This document shows positions 1-11,710 of a stretch of 64,000 nt of DNA, piece after piece. Under the pieces are notes generated by a model. It searched no databases. It saw nothing but the letters and a program-made list of their open reading frames with translations, and had not been told where the DNA came from. A program made the position numbers and the translations under genes. The stretch comes from Pseudisothecium myosuroides (Eukaryota; Streptophyta; Bryopsida; Hypnales; Lembophyllaceae), in the NCBI GenBank assembly GCA_951799445.1, contig OX637291.1, positions 3,598,501 through 3,662,500 of the forward strand, read 5' to 3'. The first letter of the stretch is position 1. Each line of letters begins with the position of its first letter.

Positions 1-467
1 ATTGGGATTAATGTGTTTCAATTCCATCTTAGAATTATTAATGTTTAGTTTTTTTCTATTATTATCTTGGTATCCCCTTCTACTTAATAATTCAATAAAG
101 AATGGAAATCAAGTTTGTTGTTTTTGCAATATTTTCTTTGACTCTTAACTCAATTCTTTGACATAATTTTTCTAGAATTCAATATCTATAGTGCAAAATT
201 TTTGAATTAAAAAGATTCAAAGTCTTAAAATTTTATGAAGAAAGGTGCAAGAAAAAAAATTTCTTCACTTTAAATGCAAATATCTTGTAGTCTACATGAA
301 CAAATTATGAAATTTCTTCCACATAAATTTCATACCAGTCAAGTGCAAGATCTTGTGGTTAGATATACAAAAATAAAATAAAGTTTTTAAAGTTTTGCAC
401 TTTGCAATAGAAATGGCAGTTTTTGAGTGTTTTTTGATAAAGAAAAGGCCTTGGGCCTTTGGAGGGT
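1..467. mobile_element. Family B TTAA-type element, right part, cut by window edge
   Basis: This AT-rich stretch matches the second half of the family B elements seen at 27,308-28,346 and 42,029-42,947. Shared landmarks in order are the 'aattccatctta' block, the 'ttctacttaa' block, the 'aaatatcttgtag' block and the end 'gccttgggccttt'. The terminal TTAA is not preserved (the end reads gggtaac). The left half lies outside the window. There is no coding capacity. Confidence 0.55.
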
Positions 468-2416
468 AACAAATTCAACTACAATACCTTTAAGATAACT
501 TGTTCAAGCACATCCTTCTAAAATTTTAGAGTGAAAATCCCTGCCCATTGCAAGTTCAATGTGCCTTAATTTCAAGTAGTTTTTTTAGCCTTGCTTATAG
601 GTGTAATTTTGTCTTTCATCATTTAAAAAAACAAAACATATGTCCCACAACTTGTGCATTTTATTCAATATTGGTACATTAGAAAATGTGTTGATAATAC
701 GTAGAAAACTTCAAACACAAAAACTGTCATATTCATCTTCAAAAAAAATTATGAAGTGGAAGGTAGTGCTTGATGAAAGAAAAATCTAAATTGCTAATAA
801 TTTCTAGAAAAAATGGAGAATTGTAAATCCCACCAGTAAAAATGTTCTCATAATAATACAAATCCTATGCTTTCTTGTTTTTGTTTGGAGATTTTCAAAT
901 TTGAGTTCAAATAACAAATTTACATATTTTTTTCTATTTTCACTACTTGCAATATAAAGCTCCTCATAACTTTCATCTCATAGTTTAGAATTGAATCGTT
1001 CAAATGTTTTTGTATAGGTATCAATCTATACAATAAAATACAATACAATAAAAAGTTTTAGAAAATTTTTTTAGCTGACTGATTGACATTGAAATTGGAA
1101 AAAAATTGATAACTTTTGCAGTATTTATCAGAATGACTTGAAACAAAGCTTTACATGTCAATTACAATGATTAGCATTCATCCTAAAGATTTCATGAAAA
1201 ATTTGCAAATTATGAAGTAAATAGAACATTCTCAAAGTTCTCAAAAAAACTAAATTGGACTACTTTAATAATTGGTCCTTTAGAGGTTAAGTATAGATTG
1301 CATCACACAATCTAATGTCTCAAAGCTCAATGAAGTCTTCTCAATATTCTTGATTAGATTATTATGTGTGCTACAATCCTCTTCAGAGTTTACGAGAGGT
1401 ATTGTACGAGAGGTGTCTGGACATCTTCAACTCTTTTCATAGGGCATTTCCCGTACCCGATCCTACCCAACCCCACCCGACCCATTGCATGTCCTTGCCA
1501 AAATTAATTTAAACATTTGAAGAAGGACAAAATGCTTGTGAAGGACAAAATACCCAATTTTACAGCTTGTTTGTAACTTAGTTGTTAGATGTCTGTACCA
1601 ACTTATTACAAGCTCGGTTGGGTTTTGACCATTTCTTCGTTCAGTTGTTGCCCAAGTCGGCCAATTGACTCCCTATTGGAAGGTCAGAGTGCAAGGCTTC
1701 AGTTAAGTGATAATGGGCAAGTGATTGATGGCAGGTAGTGTCCAAGTACCAATGACAGAATACATGACGTAAAGTTGGTATCATTTTTTCATGAGATGAT
1801 GGCATGCTGAGTGGCTCAGTCAATCAATAAGACCTCAGTTAAGTTAAATTTCAATGTAACCACTACTGTAGCTGGATAGCACCATCATTAGTATCGTTAT
1901 AAATTCAAAAACAGCTTACTGTACCTAATTCAATGGACAGGTAGAATGACAATGGACTCCTCACTTGCTATTGAACTTGAAAGCAACTCAAGTTAACTTA
2001 CTGTCTGTGTTTTGCTTTGAGCAGTTTTGGGGTCGGAGATGTTATTTGGAGCCTGGAATATTTGTCAAGAAAAATCCTCCAATTTCGAAATAAAAAAATT
2101 ACTTGAATGCTCCCCTATTTTTGGATGGTTTACCTCTAGTTTGGATGAAAAAAGTATATGTCATCTTTACTCTACACATTCCATCTTGGAATAAAAAAAT
2201 CACTGCGTTACTGTTTGATGGTAAACCTCTCATGTCCAGTTCTGCTTAACTTACTGCTGGGGCTGGCAGACTAACTTGCTCTTGCCAAATAACTTGACTC
2301 CGAGCAAATCCCGGAAATGGCATATTTGTACAGTACAATATTTGTACAGTACAAGCAGTTGGAGAAGTAAGTTAGAAACCCACCCACCACCACAGTGAGT
2401 CATCTTGCTCACTAAC
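468..2416. other. AT-rich spacer, no gene recognised
   Basis: I see no credible coding region. A short C-rich stretch at about 1,450-1,485 repeats CCCGA/CCCAA pentamers. The longest open frames are 60-65 codons, have no recognisable motifs and are best read as chance. Confidence 0.5.
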
Positions 2417-2420
2417 TTAA

Positions 2421-2645
2421 CCCTTGAAGGACGAAGGGGTGACCCTCAAAATCATCCTTTTGTATTACCGTCTGAATCATTGGCTTGAAAATTGCAAAAG
2501 CGCTCATTGGAAGTCAAGCTACTATAGAAGATCTTCCCTTTTCACAACAAATTCTGAGGATGAATAGTTGCATTTCTGTCCTACATAGTTTGATTATGTC
2601 GGTGTCATCCATCGGCCATAGAATGTCTGCATCAACGTTCAAGGG
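2421..2645. mobile_element. Short TTAA-flanked MITE (family I)
   Basis: This is a 225-bp element flanked by TTAA at 2,417-2,420 and 2,646-2,649. The left terminus reads CCCTTGAAGGACGA and the reverse complement of the right terminus reads CCCTTGAACGTTGA, an imperfect terminal inverted repeat. The TTAA duplication with CCC termini is piggyBac-like. No open frame of note is inside, so it is a non-autonomous element. Confidence 0.7.
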
Positions 2646-3166
2646 TTAACTTTCTACAGATTCACGAGAAAAGACGCACCGAAAACGGTAGGATTTTCAA
2701 AGGAGACGGATGGACGGACGGACAGACAGGCTTCCCTAAGGGCCGGGCAGGCAGCACTGTCCGTCAACCTCAAATTCAAATTGCCTGTTCAGGAGCTCCA
2801 GCAAGTGAGTACTGTAATAAGCTTTGGAGAGGACTAACTAACGTTAACTTACTGGCTAACACGGATCGGTCCAATTCGCGCATGTGAAACTAATGTATCA
2901 AAGTCACGGTTAGTATGTGAAACGTATTGTGATCAGTAGTTTTTTATTCTTTCCATTTCCAAAAAGTAAAAATTGCATACGGACTCTAGTAACACTGATT
3001 TGTTCGATTTGGTAAAATAGTGTCACACTGTTACGACAAATCAATGGAGTTTCACCATCACTATGTACCACCGAAAAGATGCAAACATTGTGTTTGCATT
3101 TCAAATCCTCCCCTGCCCTTCAGAAAAATCAAGCGCCATTGATTAGAATTCAGGACTCCCCTTCAA

Positions 3167-4064
3167 CCCCGAAAGGACCAAGGCATTTTTTGACTCCAAA
3201 ACCACTGAAGACTGCCATTTCTGCTGCGATCACTCAAGAAACCAAAAAAAACATTTAAAAAAAAAATCTAACCGTAGGATCTTGTACTTCACTTGTCTCA
3301 AATCATGTGGTAAAAATTTCATGAAGTTTGACTGTATAGGTTGGAAGATATTAGCATTCAAAGTTAGAAAAAAAAGTTTTTTTGAGTGTTGATCTGCAAT
3401 TTTAAATGACTTTGATCACCATTTGTGGAAACTTTTTGCACTATGGACCATAAATTTAAAAAAAATTATGTTGAACATTTAGTTGAGAGAGGAGGAAAAA
3501 AAATTCAGAAAAAAAGCACTTGATTTTCATTCATTAAAAATTTATGAAGTAGAAGTATGTCCAAAATTGAATGAAATACTAAATTGTTAATAGCTCTGAG
3601 ATGGAATTGGAACACCGTAATCCCAACGGTGAGATTGTTCTTGCCAACAAAATTAACCCTGTCAAAAAAAAATTGAAAAAAATTGAAAATTGGATTAAAA
3701 AATGAATTCTATATGTTGTTTTTTAAAGAAGATGCTTAGATTGCCCGAAAAACAAGATTGTTCATAACTTTCTCATTATTAGTCCAAATAGAATGAAACG
3801 AAGCTTCAGATGTAGAATAAAACATGATCTTTGAGAAAAAAATTTAAAAATTATAAATTTAATTTTTTTGGTTCTACCCGGTGAATAACTTTTTTGACTT
3901 AGGGTGGCATGGCTTTTGCTCCCAGGCACCGCCTAAAAAAATTATATTTTTAGAAATAAAATGTCATTTCCTATCTTCATCAAAAAATCAGGTCAAAATT
4001 TTAGGTCACATGAGCCTATCCGAAATCTCAAGTGTCCCCCGAGGGGACTTTGGTCCTTTCGGGG
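3167..4064. mobile_element. Family B TTAA-type element, about 0.9 kb
   Basis: The left end reads CCCCGAAAGGACCAAGG and the right end GGTCCTTTCGGGG, giving good inverted termini. The flanks read TCAA and CTAA, which I take as decayed TTAA. The internal order matches the clean copy at 62,459-63,382, including the 'cccaacggtgagattgttct' block, in the same orientation. The 65-codon frame inside has no recognisable motif. Confidence 0.7.
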
Positions 4065-4139
4065 CTAAATGCCATTGATCTTTTGGGAAAAAACCAAAGT
4101 CGTTGATGCTTGTGGAACAAATGATCTTGGCCATCCAAA

Positions 4140-4330
4140 TTTGGAGACAAAATACGGATACAAAATGATGATACGGTTACAGGATATGGATATGGTTTTA
4201 GACTACAAAATATAGGATACGGATATAGATATGCTCACAACACACCAATACATAATATGGATACGAAATACATATGTATTTGCAAGCAGAAAGTACAGAT
4301 TTATCCCATATGGTTTGCAAATTCCATAGG
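4140..4330. repeat. Degenerate GGATAC/GGATAT-rich repeat
   Basis: The motifs ggatac, ggatat and gatacgg recur many times and end near 'cccatatggtttgcaa'. A related stretch at 57,500-57,625 ends in 'cccatatcgtttgcagg'. I take it as a degenerate short-motif repeat. No coding function is evident. Confidence 0.4.
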
Positions 4331-4949
4331 TTCCCCAAGAATACAAATATGGGCGGTTGGGATGGTTTTCACATGTTGAATTCATAAACTCATTTCACAC
4401 AAGGGCCAAGGTTTGCTCAAAAGTTTTACAACCAATGGGAAAATTTTTGTGCATACCCCTTTTAGAAATTTTGTAAAAGCCTAACAACCAATGGGATAAT
4501 GCCAGGTGTACCTCTTTTGGAAGTCTTCTGAAATTGACAATTTTAGAATTGACACTATATACTATGTACCTAGAAGGTGCAAACATCTTATGGGTATTAA
4601 CATACTTACATCACTATGGTTGGTACAAATTGATCCAAGTCAAATTTAGTGTAGTTGAAACCAAAGAGCCCCAGGCCATTTATACATCCATACCTTAAGA
4701 TTGTTTGTTTGTTTTATTTGTTACGGTGAGATCTTTTGGTCCGTGTAACCCCCAATCACATTCTTAGTACCATCGGAAAGCACTCAACAAGGAAGGGTGC
4801 ACGGGCTTCGTTTCATGGCACTGTTTGGACCCACGGAAGGAAAAAACAATTGAATTTCAAATTTTTTTTAATGAATAAAAAAATCAAAAAATGGCTTTTA
4901 CTTTTTGTTTTGGCTATGGCAACGGCCCAGGGCATCCTCTACCTTTAGT

Positions 4950-5800
4950 TGTTGTAAGTGAAGTTATCATGTCCTGACACCCTAGGACACAATCCACATG
5001 ATGAGGTTCTCCTGCTCCCCCGGCCATGTGGTTTCATGTGCGCCTCTCACCCGGGGCCCTTGTGTGGGCGAGAGGTGAGACTTGTTCCTTTTCATTTATT
5101 ACCGTTTTGCACCTGCGCCGGCCAGACCAGGCCAGGCGCAGGCGCAGGCCCAGACCCCAGCCAAGCCCGTGGGCTGTTTGTAAGTTCCGTTCCGTTCGGT
5201 ACCCGCCACCACCGTTCACCTGCTTTCCTCGCTCAGACATTCCCTGACCCCCTCAGTCCCTGGTAGGCTGGTATGGGCCAATGTTCCAGTGGGGTGATTG
5301 GAAGCGTATTTCCCACATTGGCCAATGCCGGCAATGACAAGGCTGCTCAAGTGAGAGCCAGGGATCATGATGTGAATCAATCATCCAATTTATTTTTGGA
5401 GTCGGTCAGTCCGATGGTCTGCACTTACAAATTGGGCGATGGTCTGTCCGTCCGTTCCGTCCGTCCGTCTGACTTGAACTGGACTGGACTGGACTGGACT
5501 GAGCTGCCTGAACTGAGCTTGGGTTGGGTTGGGTTGGGTTGGGGTGGGGTGGTTTCAGAAGTTAATTGATGGATTTAGCAGGTGGGCAGAAAAGATTTGG
5601 GGATTCAGCTGTCAGGATTTGGGGCGGATGGGGTGCAAAGACGCGCACTCACTGGGGCGTACAAAGCAACCAATGTTGTCAGGACCAACTGAAGGAAGAA
5701 TGACCTGCTGAGGAGGATGAGATTATGAGAAGAGAGAAAGAGAGAGAGAGAGACGCAAGGACCACACAGACAAACAGACAGACAGACAGACAGAAGGAGC
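4950..5800. other. GC-rich island with short tandem repeats, no gene recognised
   Basis: GC content rises sharply against the AT-rich surroundings. The stretch holds several simple arrays: ACTGG repeats at about 5,477-5,498, GGGTT repeats at 5,520-5,542, a GA tract at about 5,731-5,752 and a GACA array at about 5,767-5,793. Overlapping open frames of 60-102 codons occur on both strands, as expected in GC-rich DNA with few stops. None shows a recognisable domain. Confidence 0.5.
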
Positions 5801-5898
5801 CTGGCTCATGTTTGTGTGTTGGGAGGAAAATTCATAAGTTAAGGAAGGAGGTGCAAACCAAAATTAAGGTAAACCAGTCCGAGATGACCCTAAACTAA

Positions 5899-6314
5899 GG
5901 TAAGGTAGGAGGCTCTAAAAGCAAGCGGGCATTTAGAACTGCCATATAGACTCACCTGAAATGGAAGTGAGGCAATCTTTAAATGGACCTTCTATAGTCA
6001 TTGAATGGATCAATAAAAAAAATATTATTTATTGCAAGAGCCAATCATTCTCTTTGCTTTCCCCATTTTTCTCTAGAAGTTGTATGTGAACGGTTTATGG
6101 AAGACCTACGGTCATAAATAGGGACCTATGACTCATCTTGTTTGAAAATTCATAAGTAAATCAAAAATGCTTCAAAAAATACGAAACGACTTGTGTTACA
6201 ATCAAAATCTATTTCTCTTTATCTGAAAAATGAGCTAAAAATAATCCCATCCGAGAAACCACATGAAAAAGGCAGATCAGCCCTTAAGTGCTTGCTTTCA
6301 GAGCCTCCTACCTT
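5899..6314. mobile_element. Inverted-repeat MITE (family D, long-TIR form)
   Basis: The left terminus reads GGTAAGGTAGGAGGCTC followed by TAAAAGCAAGC. The right end reads GCTTGCTTTCAGAGCC followed by TCCTACCTTA, so the termini are inverted over about 28 bp. It abuts a second family member at 6,313-6,632. I see no clear target-site duplication, so the superfamily is unassigned. Confidence 0.65.
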
Positions 6315-6632
6315 AGGAGGTCCATGAAGCGACTATCTAAGTGCTGAAACTGAACTGCATTTTGGGGAGGTAAAACATCTTGAAATATTTTTCAGTAAAT
6401 TTTTCTTGAAAGACAAGTGGAATTGACATCTAACCCAAGTCGTTTCATATTTTTTGGACCTTTGTGGAATTAGTTACAAATTTTTGAAGTTGGAAAAAAG
6501 TGGTCATTTGTGGTCATCAAAAGCAACCACCTCCTTAAATGTGCATAGTTGGTACATTGAAGAAAGCAAAATGTACCTTTGAGTCATGTTCGCTTTTAAT
6601 GCCCGGTCAGAGTTTGAGCCTCCTACCTTACC
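6313..6632. mobile_element. Family D MITE, second form
   Basis: The interior ('ggggaggtaaaacatcttga' through 'gaccacctcct') is nearly identical to 41,641-41,955, and the right end is GCCTCCTACCTTACC. The left terminus is shortened to GGAGGTCC and merges with the end of the neighbouring element. This suggests insertion into, or recombination with, that copy. Confidence 0.65.
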
Positions 6633-6792
6633 GGGTGATGGTTGTGAGGTACCCCAACCGAATGGTGTGGTTGTGGTTTTGGTACTTGGTGGCGACAGGT
6701 TCTTTACCTTGTGTGAAATTAGCCTCTCATCATGACGGAAACCTTTGCAGTGTGTTTTCTTAACATGCTTGTGTCAAAAAATAAATAAAAAA

Positions 6793-6935
6793 TTAAGGTA
6801 AAACAACACATTACCACCACTCTTCTCAATTATGCCTTCATATACTTGTGGTGACATTTCCCCTCTGAAATGTACCACATGAGTACATGAGGGCAAAATT
6901 GAGGAGGCTGGCGGTAATGAGATAGTTCACCTTAA
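6793..6935. mobile_element. Foldback MITE with long inverted repeats
   Basis: This is a 143-bp near-complete hairpin. The left arm runs TTAAGGTAAAACAACACATT, then ACCACCACTCTTCTCAATT. The reverse complement of the right arm runs TTAAGGTGAACTATCTCATT, then ACCGCCAGCCTCCTCAATT. TTAA occurs at both edges but the inner termini are GGT, not CCC as in the families above. Confidence 0.65.
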
Positions 6936-7369
6936 GCTTAGGGTTTGACAATCAGAGGAAAATTCAAATCAGTGTAAAAAAAAAGTTGTTGAAGGTAGAT
7001 CAGCCTATCACCATCTAGATTTGCTATGTAAAAACTTTGGAGAAGCTATTTGTCAACTCACATATTTTTTTTAGAGATTGAAAAGTTGGAGAGATTGAAG
7101 CCGGCCATGTTCAAGTAGAATGAAGGCATTCTAACAAAAAATGAATTTTCTATGATTTTTCAAAGTTTGTTGGGACGAAATTGGTAAAGCATGTCTAGAC
7201 CCACATGCTAAACCACACGTTGACATGTTCCTTCCCAAAGTGCGTTGTCATGATGCTAAAGGGGTACTAAGATTACTATAATGGATGGATGACTCATGCA
7301 AATGGGAGGATCCAACAGATGTCAAAATTTGGCAATTGATGGCATTGGGTTGTTCTACCTCACAATATA

Positions 7370-7601
7370 CTCCCTTTGTCCTACTAAAAAGCTCCAAATC
7401 ATAAATAATGCACGTATCGCTAAACTGCTCCATTTATTGATTTTGAGCAAGTGATGTGGAATTCAAAGAGTTGATTGAAGAGGAATTGATTTGAATTCCA
7501 CATCTCTTACTCAATTATAAACAATTACAATCAATCAATAAAGCAATTTAGTAGTACATGTACTATTTTCAATTCGGAGGTTTTTAGTGGGATAGAGGGA
7601 G
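7370..7601. mobile_element. Stowaway-like MITE
   Basis: The left terminus reads CTCCCTTTGTCCTACTAAAA, preceded by TA. The reverse complement of the right terminus reads CTCCCTCTATCCCACTAAAA, flanked by CA (a decayed TA). The CTCCCT terminus with a TA target is the signature of plant Stowaway elements, mobilised by Tc1/mariner transposases. An internal inverted pair (gtggaattcaaa and gaattccac) would strengthen the fold. Length is 232 bp. Confidence 0.7.
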
Positions 7602-8087
7602 CATGTGATAATTAGGAACCCATCACTAGATATAGAAATTGTGAGTTTGGAGGCCTTCAATTTCTCTTGAATAGAATACCAAATCCAACATCAAACTAGA
7701 AAAATCCTCACAACATGTATCATTGTCATAAATGTAGTGGTTTTAACTCCAAAGAGCACGTCCACCCAACCCTTTACATAATTCCATGGCATTACAAGCT
7801 TTAGAAATGTAGCACGGTTAGCCATGACTTCTTAATTCCTAACCCTTGCAAGCCTACACAACTACTTCCTTGGTTATTGTTCCTTTTTGATGAGTTGTTC
7901 AAACCAATTTTTTTTATATAGGTGAATTCTTATGTAGTTCACCAAGTTGTCTTTCTACATTCCAAAAAAAAACTCTCAATTTGAACAAAAAACCTATATT
8001 GGATGATTTTTCAAACTCAAATATAACAAGGTATATGGTTTGTCTTAGGAGAGATTGATAGAGATTTAGCCAATGAATGGTGATACC

Positions 8088-8333
8088 AACGGTGCTAGTA
8101 TGTGAGCTCAAGAATGCGAGCTTGTGAGCATTGAGCCTACAATATAGGTACCTATAATATAGATCCATACACTATAAAAGGTATATGTATCATAAACACC
8201 TATAATATGGATATTGTAACATATATATTCTATAATCATAGATGGTTTCTACAGTATATACACCTATAACATAGGTGTGTAGTATTCTAGGCTCATGGAT
8301 TCACACTCCTATGTTCACATAATAGCAACCCTT
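8088..8333 (-). mobile_element. Family E MITE, about 245 bp
   Basis: Read on the minus strand it runs from AAGGGTTGCTATTATGTGAA to GCTCACATACTAGCACCGTT, with internal repeats of 'acctataatata'. It is an inverted copy of 35,428-35,664 and of the split copy at 60,611-61,764. The latter has a direct target duplication of about 11 bp, pointing to a Mutator-type element. Confidence 0.65.
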
Positions 8334-9027
8334 ATGGGCTTTGTTAGGTGGAATTTTTGTTGTACCACCATTGATTACAAGCCTTCTAAGAGATCTTTCA
8401 TTGCTCCAATACTTGTGAAGATTTGCATGCAAATTTTTAACTATTAATAATTGCATTAGGTCCAAATGACAAACTTTTCATTTGTAAAATTTTTGAGATG
8501 TATCCTCTTGAAGTCATTCTATTCAAGAAAAAAAAATCTTCAAAAACTGATCTTTGATTGCAAATAATTCTAAATTCCTATAGTCTATTTTATTGAAAAA
8601 TAGAAGATTTACTAATTTGATAGTAATGAAGAATGTCCTATAAGTAGGTTTCTAAAAACATGGTTTAAAAAAATATTTTTTTGTTGATTTTGAAAGAGGG
8701 GCAGATAATTGACAATTTCAATAGAATAGTGTGTCAGTTTTTTTATTTTTGTAATAGTCAAGGGATAGGAAAGTACTAGTTTTGGATCATATCTTATTCA
8801 TAATTGAAACAAGTGGTAATCAAGTTGTTTAAAAAATAAATAAACTTTTTACAAATAGTTTTGGTTTTTTCCTTGAAAAAATGTCTTTAACAAATTAAAA
8901 ATTGGAAAAAATGCAAAAAAAAAAATGTGTGGGAGATTATTCCTCTTTGATCCTATCATGATTTGACTAAGAAGAATAAACTACACTCTCTACATATCAA
9001 TTTCAAATAATGACATTTGTCTTTTAT

Positions 9028-9932
9028 CCCCTAAAGGATCAATTTGCTATTTTTAGCAACATAGAAATTTTGGGTAGGTACGTGTGACTCAAGATTTCTA
9101 TATTTTAGGCTGAATTTTTAATAGAAGAAGGGGACAAGGAATATCTTTCATATGCAATAAATTTCATGACATTTGGAAATAGGAGTCAAAAGTTATGGCT
9201 AATAGGTTACTTTTTTGGTAACTAGGCAGTCCGGGCAAATTAATAAAAATCACTTTTTTGGAAAAAAATAATTTGAAATTGGTTTTTTAGATTTATATAT
9301 ACATGGAAAGCTTTGAATCATTCCATTTTGATCAACAAGTCAAAAGTTATGAGGAATTTTAGTGTGTGGACAGTTATGAATTCTCTACTCTAAAATAAAC
9401 TTTGAAGTTGTTTATTTCACTCAATTTTCAATATTTTTTGAAAAAAAAAAATCACAAGATTTAGATTGTCTATTAAAACATTACAATTATTGGGATTGAA
9501 AATTTTCAATTCTATAATTAAACTCTTAACAATTTTGTATTTTGAATCATTCTCTACTTCTTCCTACTTACTTTTTTTTCTCTATATGTTGTACAATTTC
9601 AAATGATTTGAAATTTTTTAATCATGTAGCCAACTTATTTAGAAAAAAGAAATCAAAGAAGCACCACCATTTTGGACATTTTTTCATAGAAAAGTGAGCT
9701 TGTGAAGTGCAGTTGTCATGTTTTTTGTAGGGCCAAAAAAAAATGTTTATATCTTGCAATCTATGCGGTGGAAATTTTTGAAATTTTTACCACGTGTTTT
9801 CAAGTTAGCATACTACAAGATCCTATAGTTACATGTGTCAAAAAAAAATTTTTTTCAAAAATTTGGTACTTGTACTGAAAATGGCAATTTTTGAGCATTT
9901 TTGGTGAAAACATAGTCATGGAATTTTAGGGG
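9028..9932 (+). mobile_element. Family A TTAA-type element, 905 bp
   Basis: The left terminus is CCCCTAAAGGATC (preceded by TTAT) and the right is ATTTTAGGGG followed by TTAA. It is collinear with 44,535-45,461 and 55,633-56,716: 'aacatagaaattttggg', 'catggaaagctttgaatcat', 'ttgtgaagtgcag' and 'gagcatttttggtga' recur in order. No open frame of note is present, so it is non-autonomous. Confidence 0.8.
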
Positions 9933-9939
9933 TTAAATT

Positions 9940-11700
9940 TAATCCAGCAGTCATCTAATATGTTGCTTGTGTTTCATGTTGCCATTCAAGAATCTACCAA
10001 TTACTATTCAAAAATAAAACTAAGAGATTGCAAAACTAAAGGCTATGAAGGCTTTTTCTAAAAATTATTATTTTTAGGGGGATAGAAGAGCAAATACTCC
10101 AATATGTTATAAAGCCAACTTCATTGAATTGTTTATTGGGCCATTTGGCATAATCAAGAGCTTTGAGTCTTTTAATAAAGCTCTTTGCAATTCTACATTA
10201 ATAATACTTGAAGAACAATATAAAAGTCAAATCTTCTTCATCATTAATTTAATTTTATCTTTTCTATATTTAAAATAAGAAACAAGATGCCAATTTATAT
10301 ACGATGAATTGAGATTAAAAGAAATGAATTTTAACTTTAGGTGATTTAAATTTTATAGCAATAGTCTTCAATAAGTTGGAGTGTTGTGTCTTTATATAAT
10401 TTTTTTGTATAAGTATCATGTATTGCAATTCAAATTATTTATTTATTTATTTCAAACACAAACTATCAAATTTAAAGTTGATAAATGCTTCTATGTTTTT
10501 TTAAATCATCTTTAAGTTATCTATTTTTCATATTTTGAAAAAAAAAAAATCAGAGAAGATGGATTTTTTATAATTGCTAGAGTGAAAGGTAGAAAAGCCT
10601 TAAATTTTATCAAATAACCAATGAATGCATTGATTATGTAAGTATCAAACCATTAAACATTATGCGTTTGATTATTACATTATTTTAATGCATTCATTGA
10701 TATATTGAATAGTATAAATGTTGGCGGAGTTTATAATATCTAATAGCATCTCTATCTTACTAGATAATTGAATAGTCGGCAAACTATACTGTGACTTCAA
10801 AATTGAATTTTTTTGTTCACTTGACTATTCATCAACTATTTATAATTAAAAAGTTGAACCATCATAGTTTACTTTGACATTGAAAACTCTAGAGTATTTT
10901 GTACGTACCAGATTTTTTTTAAATTTCTTTACTTTTTGTAGTATCATAATATTTTGTAAAAAAACTATGAACGCCTTGGATTCAATTGATACAAATTTAA
11001 TCCTTTAAAAACCACTCAGTAGTCCAAATTTCCAAAATTATGGATATGTATTAGAAAATGCAACTTAGAATAATAATTTAATGATTTTTTTCAAACAAAA
11101 GTTGTAAAATATCATCATATCTATATAGTTAGGTTACTTGCTACACTAATTGATATTTTTCAATAAGTTTGACACCAAAAATTAAAATTAAAAAAAAAAT
11201 TGATTGTAGATTATATTTCTTTAATTTTTGTAATACTTTTTTTCCTTTAAGTTAAAATTATTAAGTTCTAATCAAGGTGATGTTTTAGGATTTTAATTTT
11301 ACTTATTCAATCAAAGTCATTATAGAAGGATAATTTTTTTAACTAAATATATTTATACTTCTTAAACTATAGAAGATTTATTAAGAAGAGTTGTAAAGAT
11401 CTATGTTGTAAAAATATAAAAAAATTAACTCATAAATCTACAAATATTTAGATGAACAAAAAAACAAAGATTTTATAGGCAAAGGACATGTTTGCTTTCA
11501 TTTGTTGTTGGAAGTTGAATGTTTGATCCTTTAGGGATTAAAGAAGAATCAAGGTATTCAAGATGCTCCAATTTTTTGACATCTTTTTTTTTCACAAATC
11601 TTCTCATGTATGGAGTTTAAGAAAAAAATTGTTTTTGGTCAATCAATTATTAAGACAAATACGATTACTATCAAATACAATGCACTATAATAGAAAAGAC
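9940..11700. other. AT-rich spacer with one orphan element end and a hairpin
   Basis: No gene is recognised. An orphan right terminus GATCCTTTAGGGATTAA lies at 11,525-11,541 without a convincing left partner. A hairpin at 10,619-10,702 pairs 'aatgaatgcatt' with 'aatgcattcatt'. The rest is low-complexity A+T. Confidence 0.45.
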
Positions 11701-11710
11701 AAGTGCTCAG

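Noticed and set aside
5520..5552. Telomeric repeat
   Set aside because: The unit is GGGTT passing into GGGGT, not the plant TTTAGGG repeat, and spans only a few units.
4958..5569. Overlapping frames of 98-102 codons
   Set aside because: They lie in a GC-rich island with simple repeats and have antisense partners of similar length.
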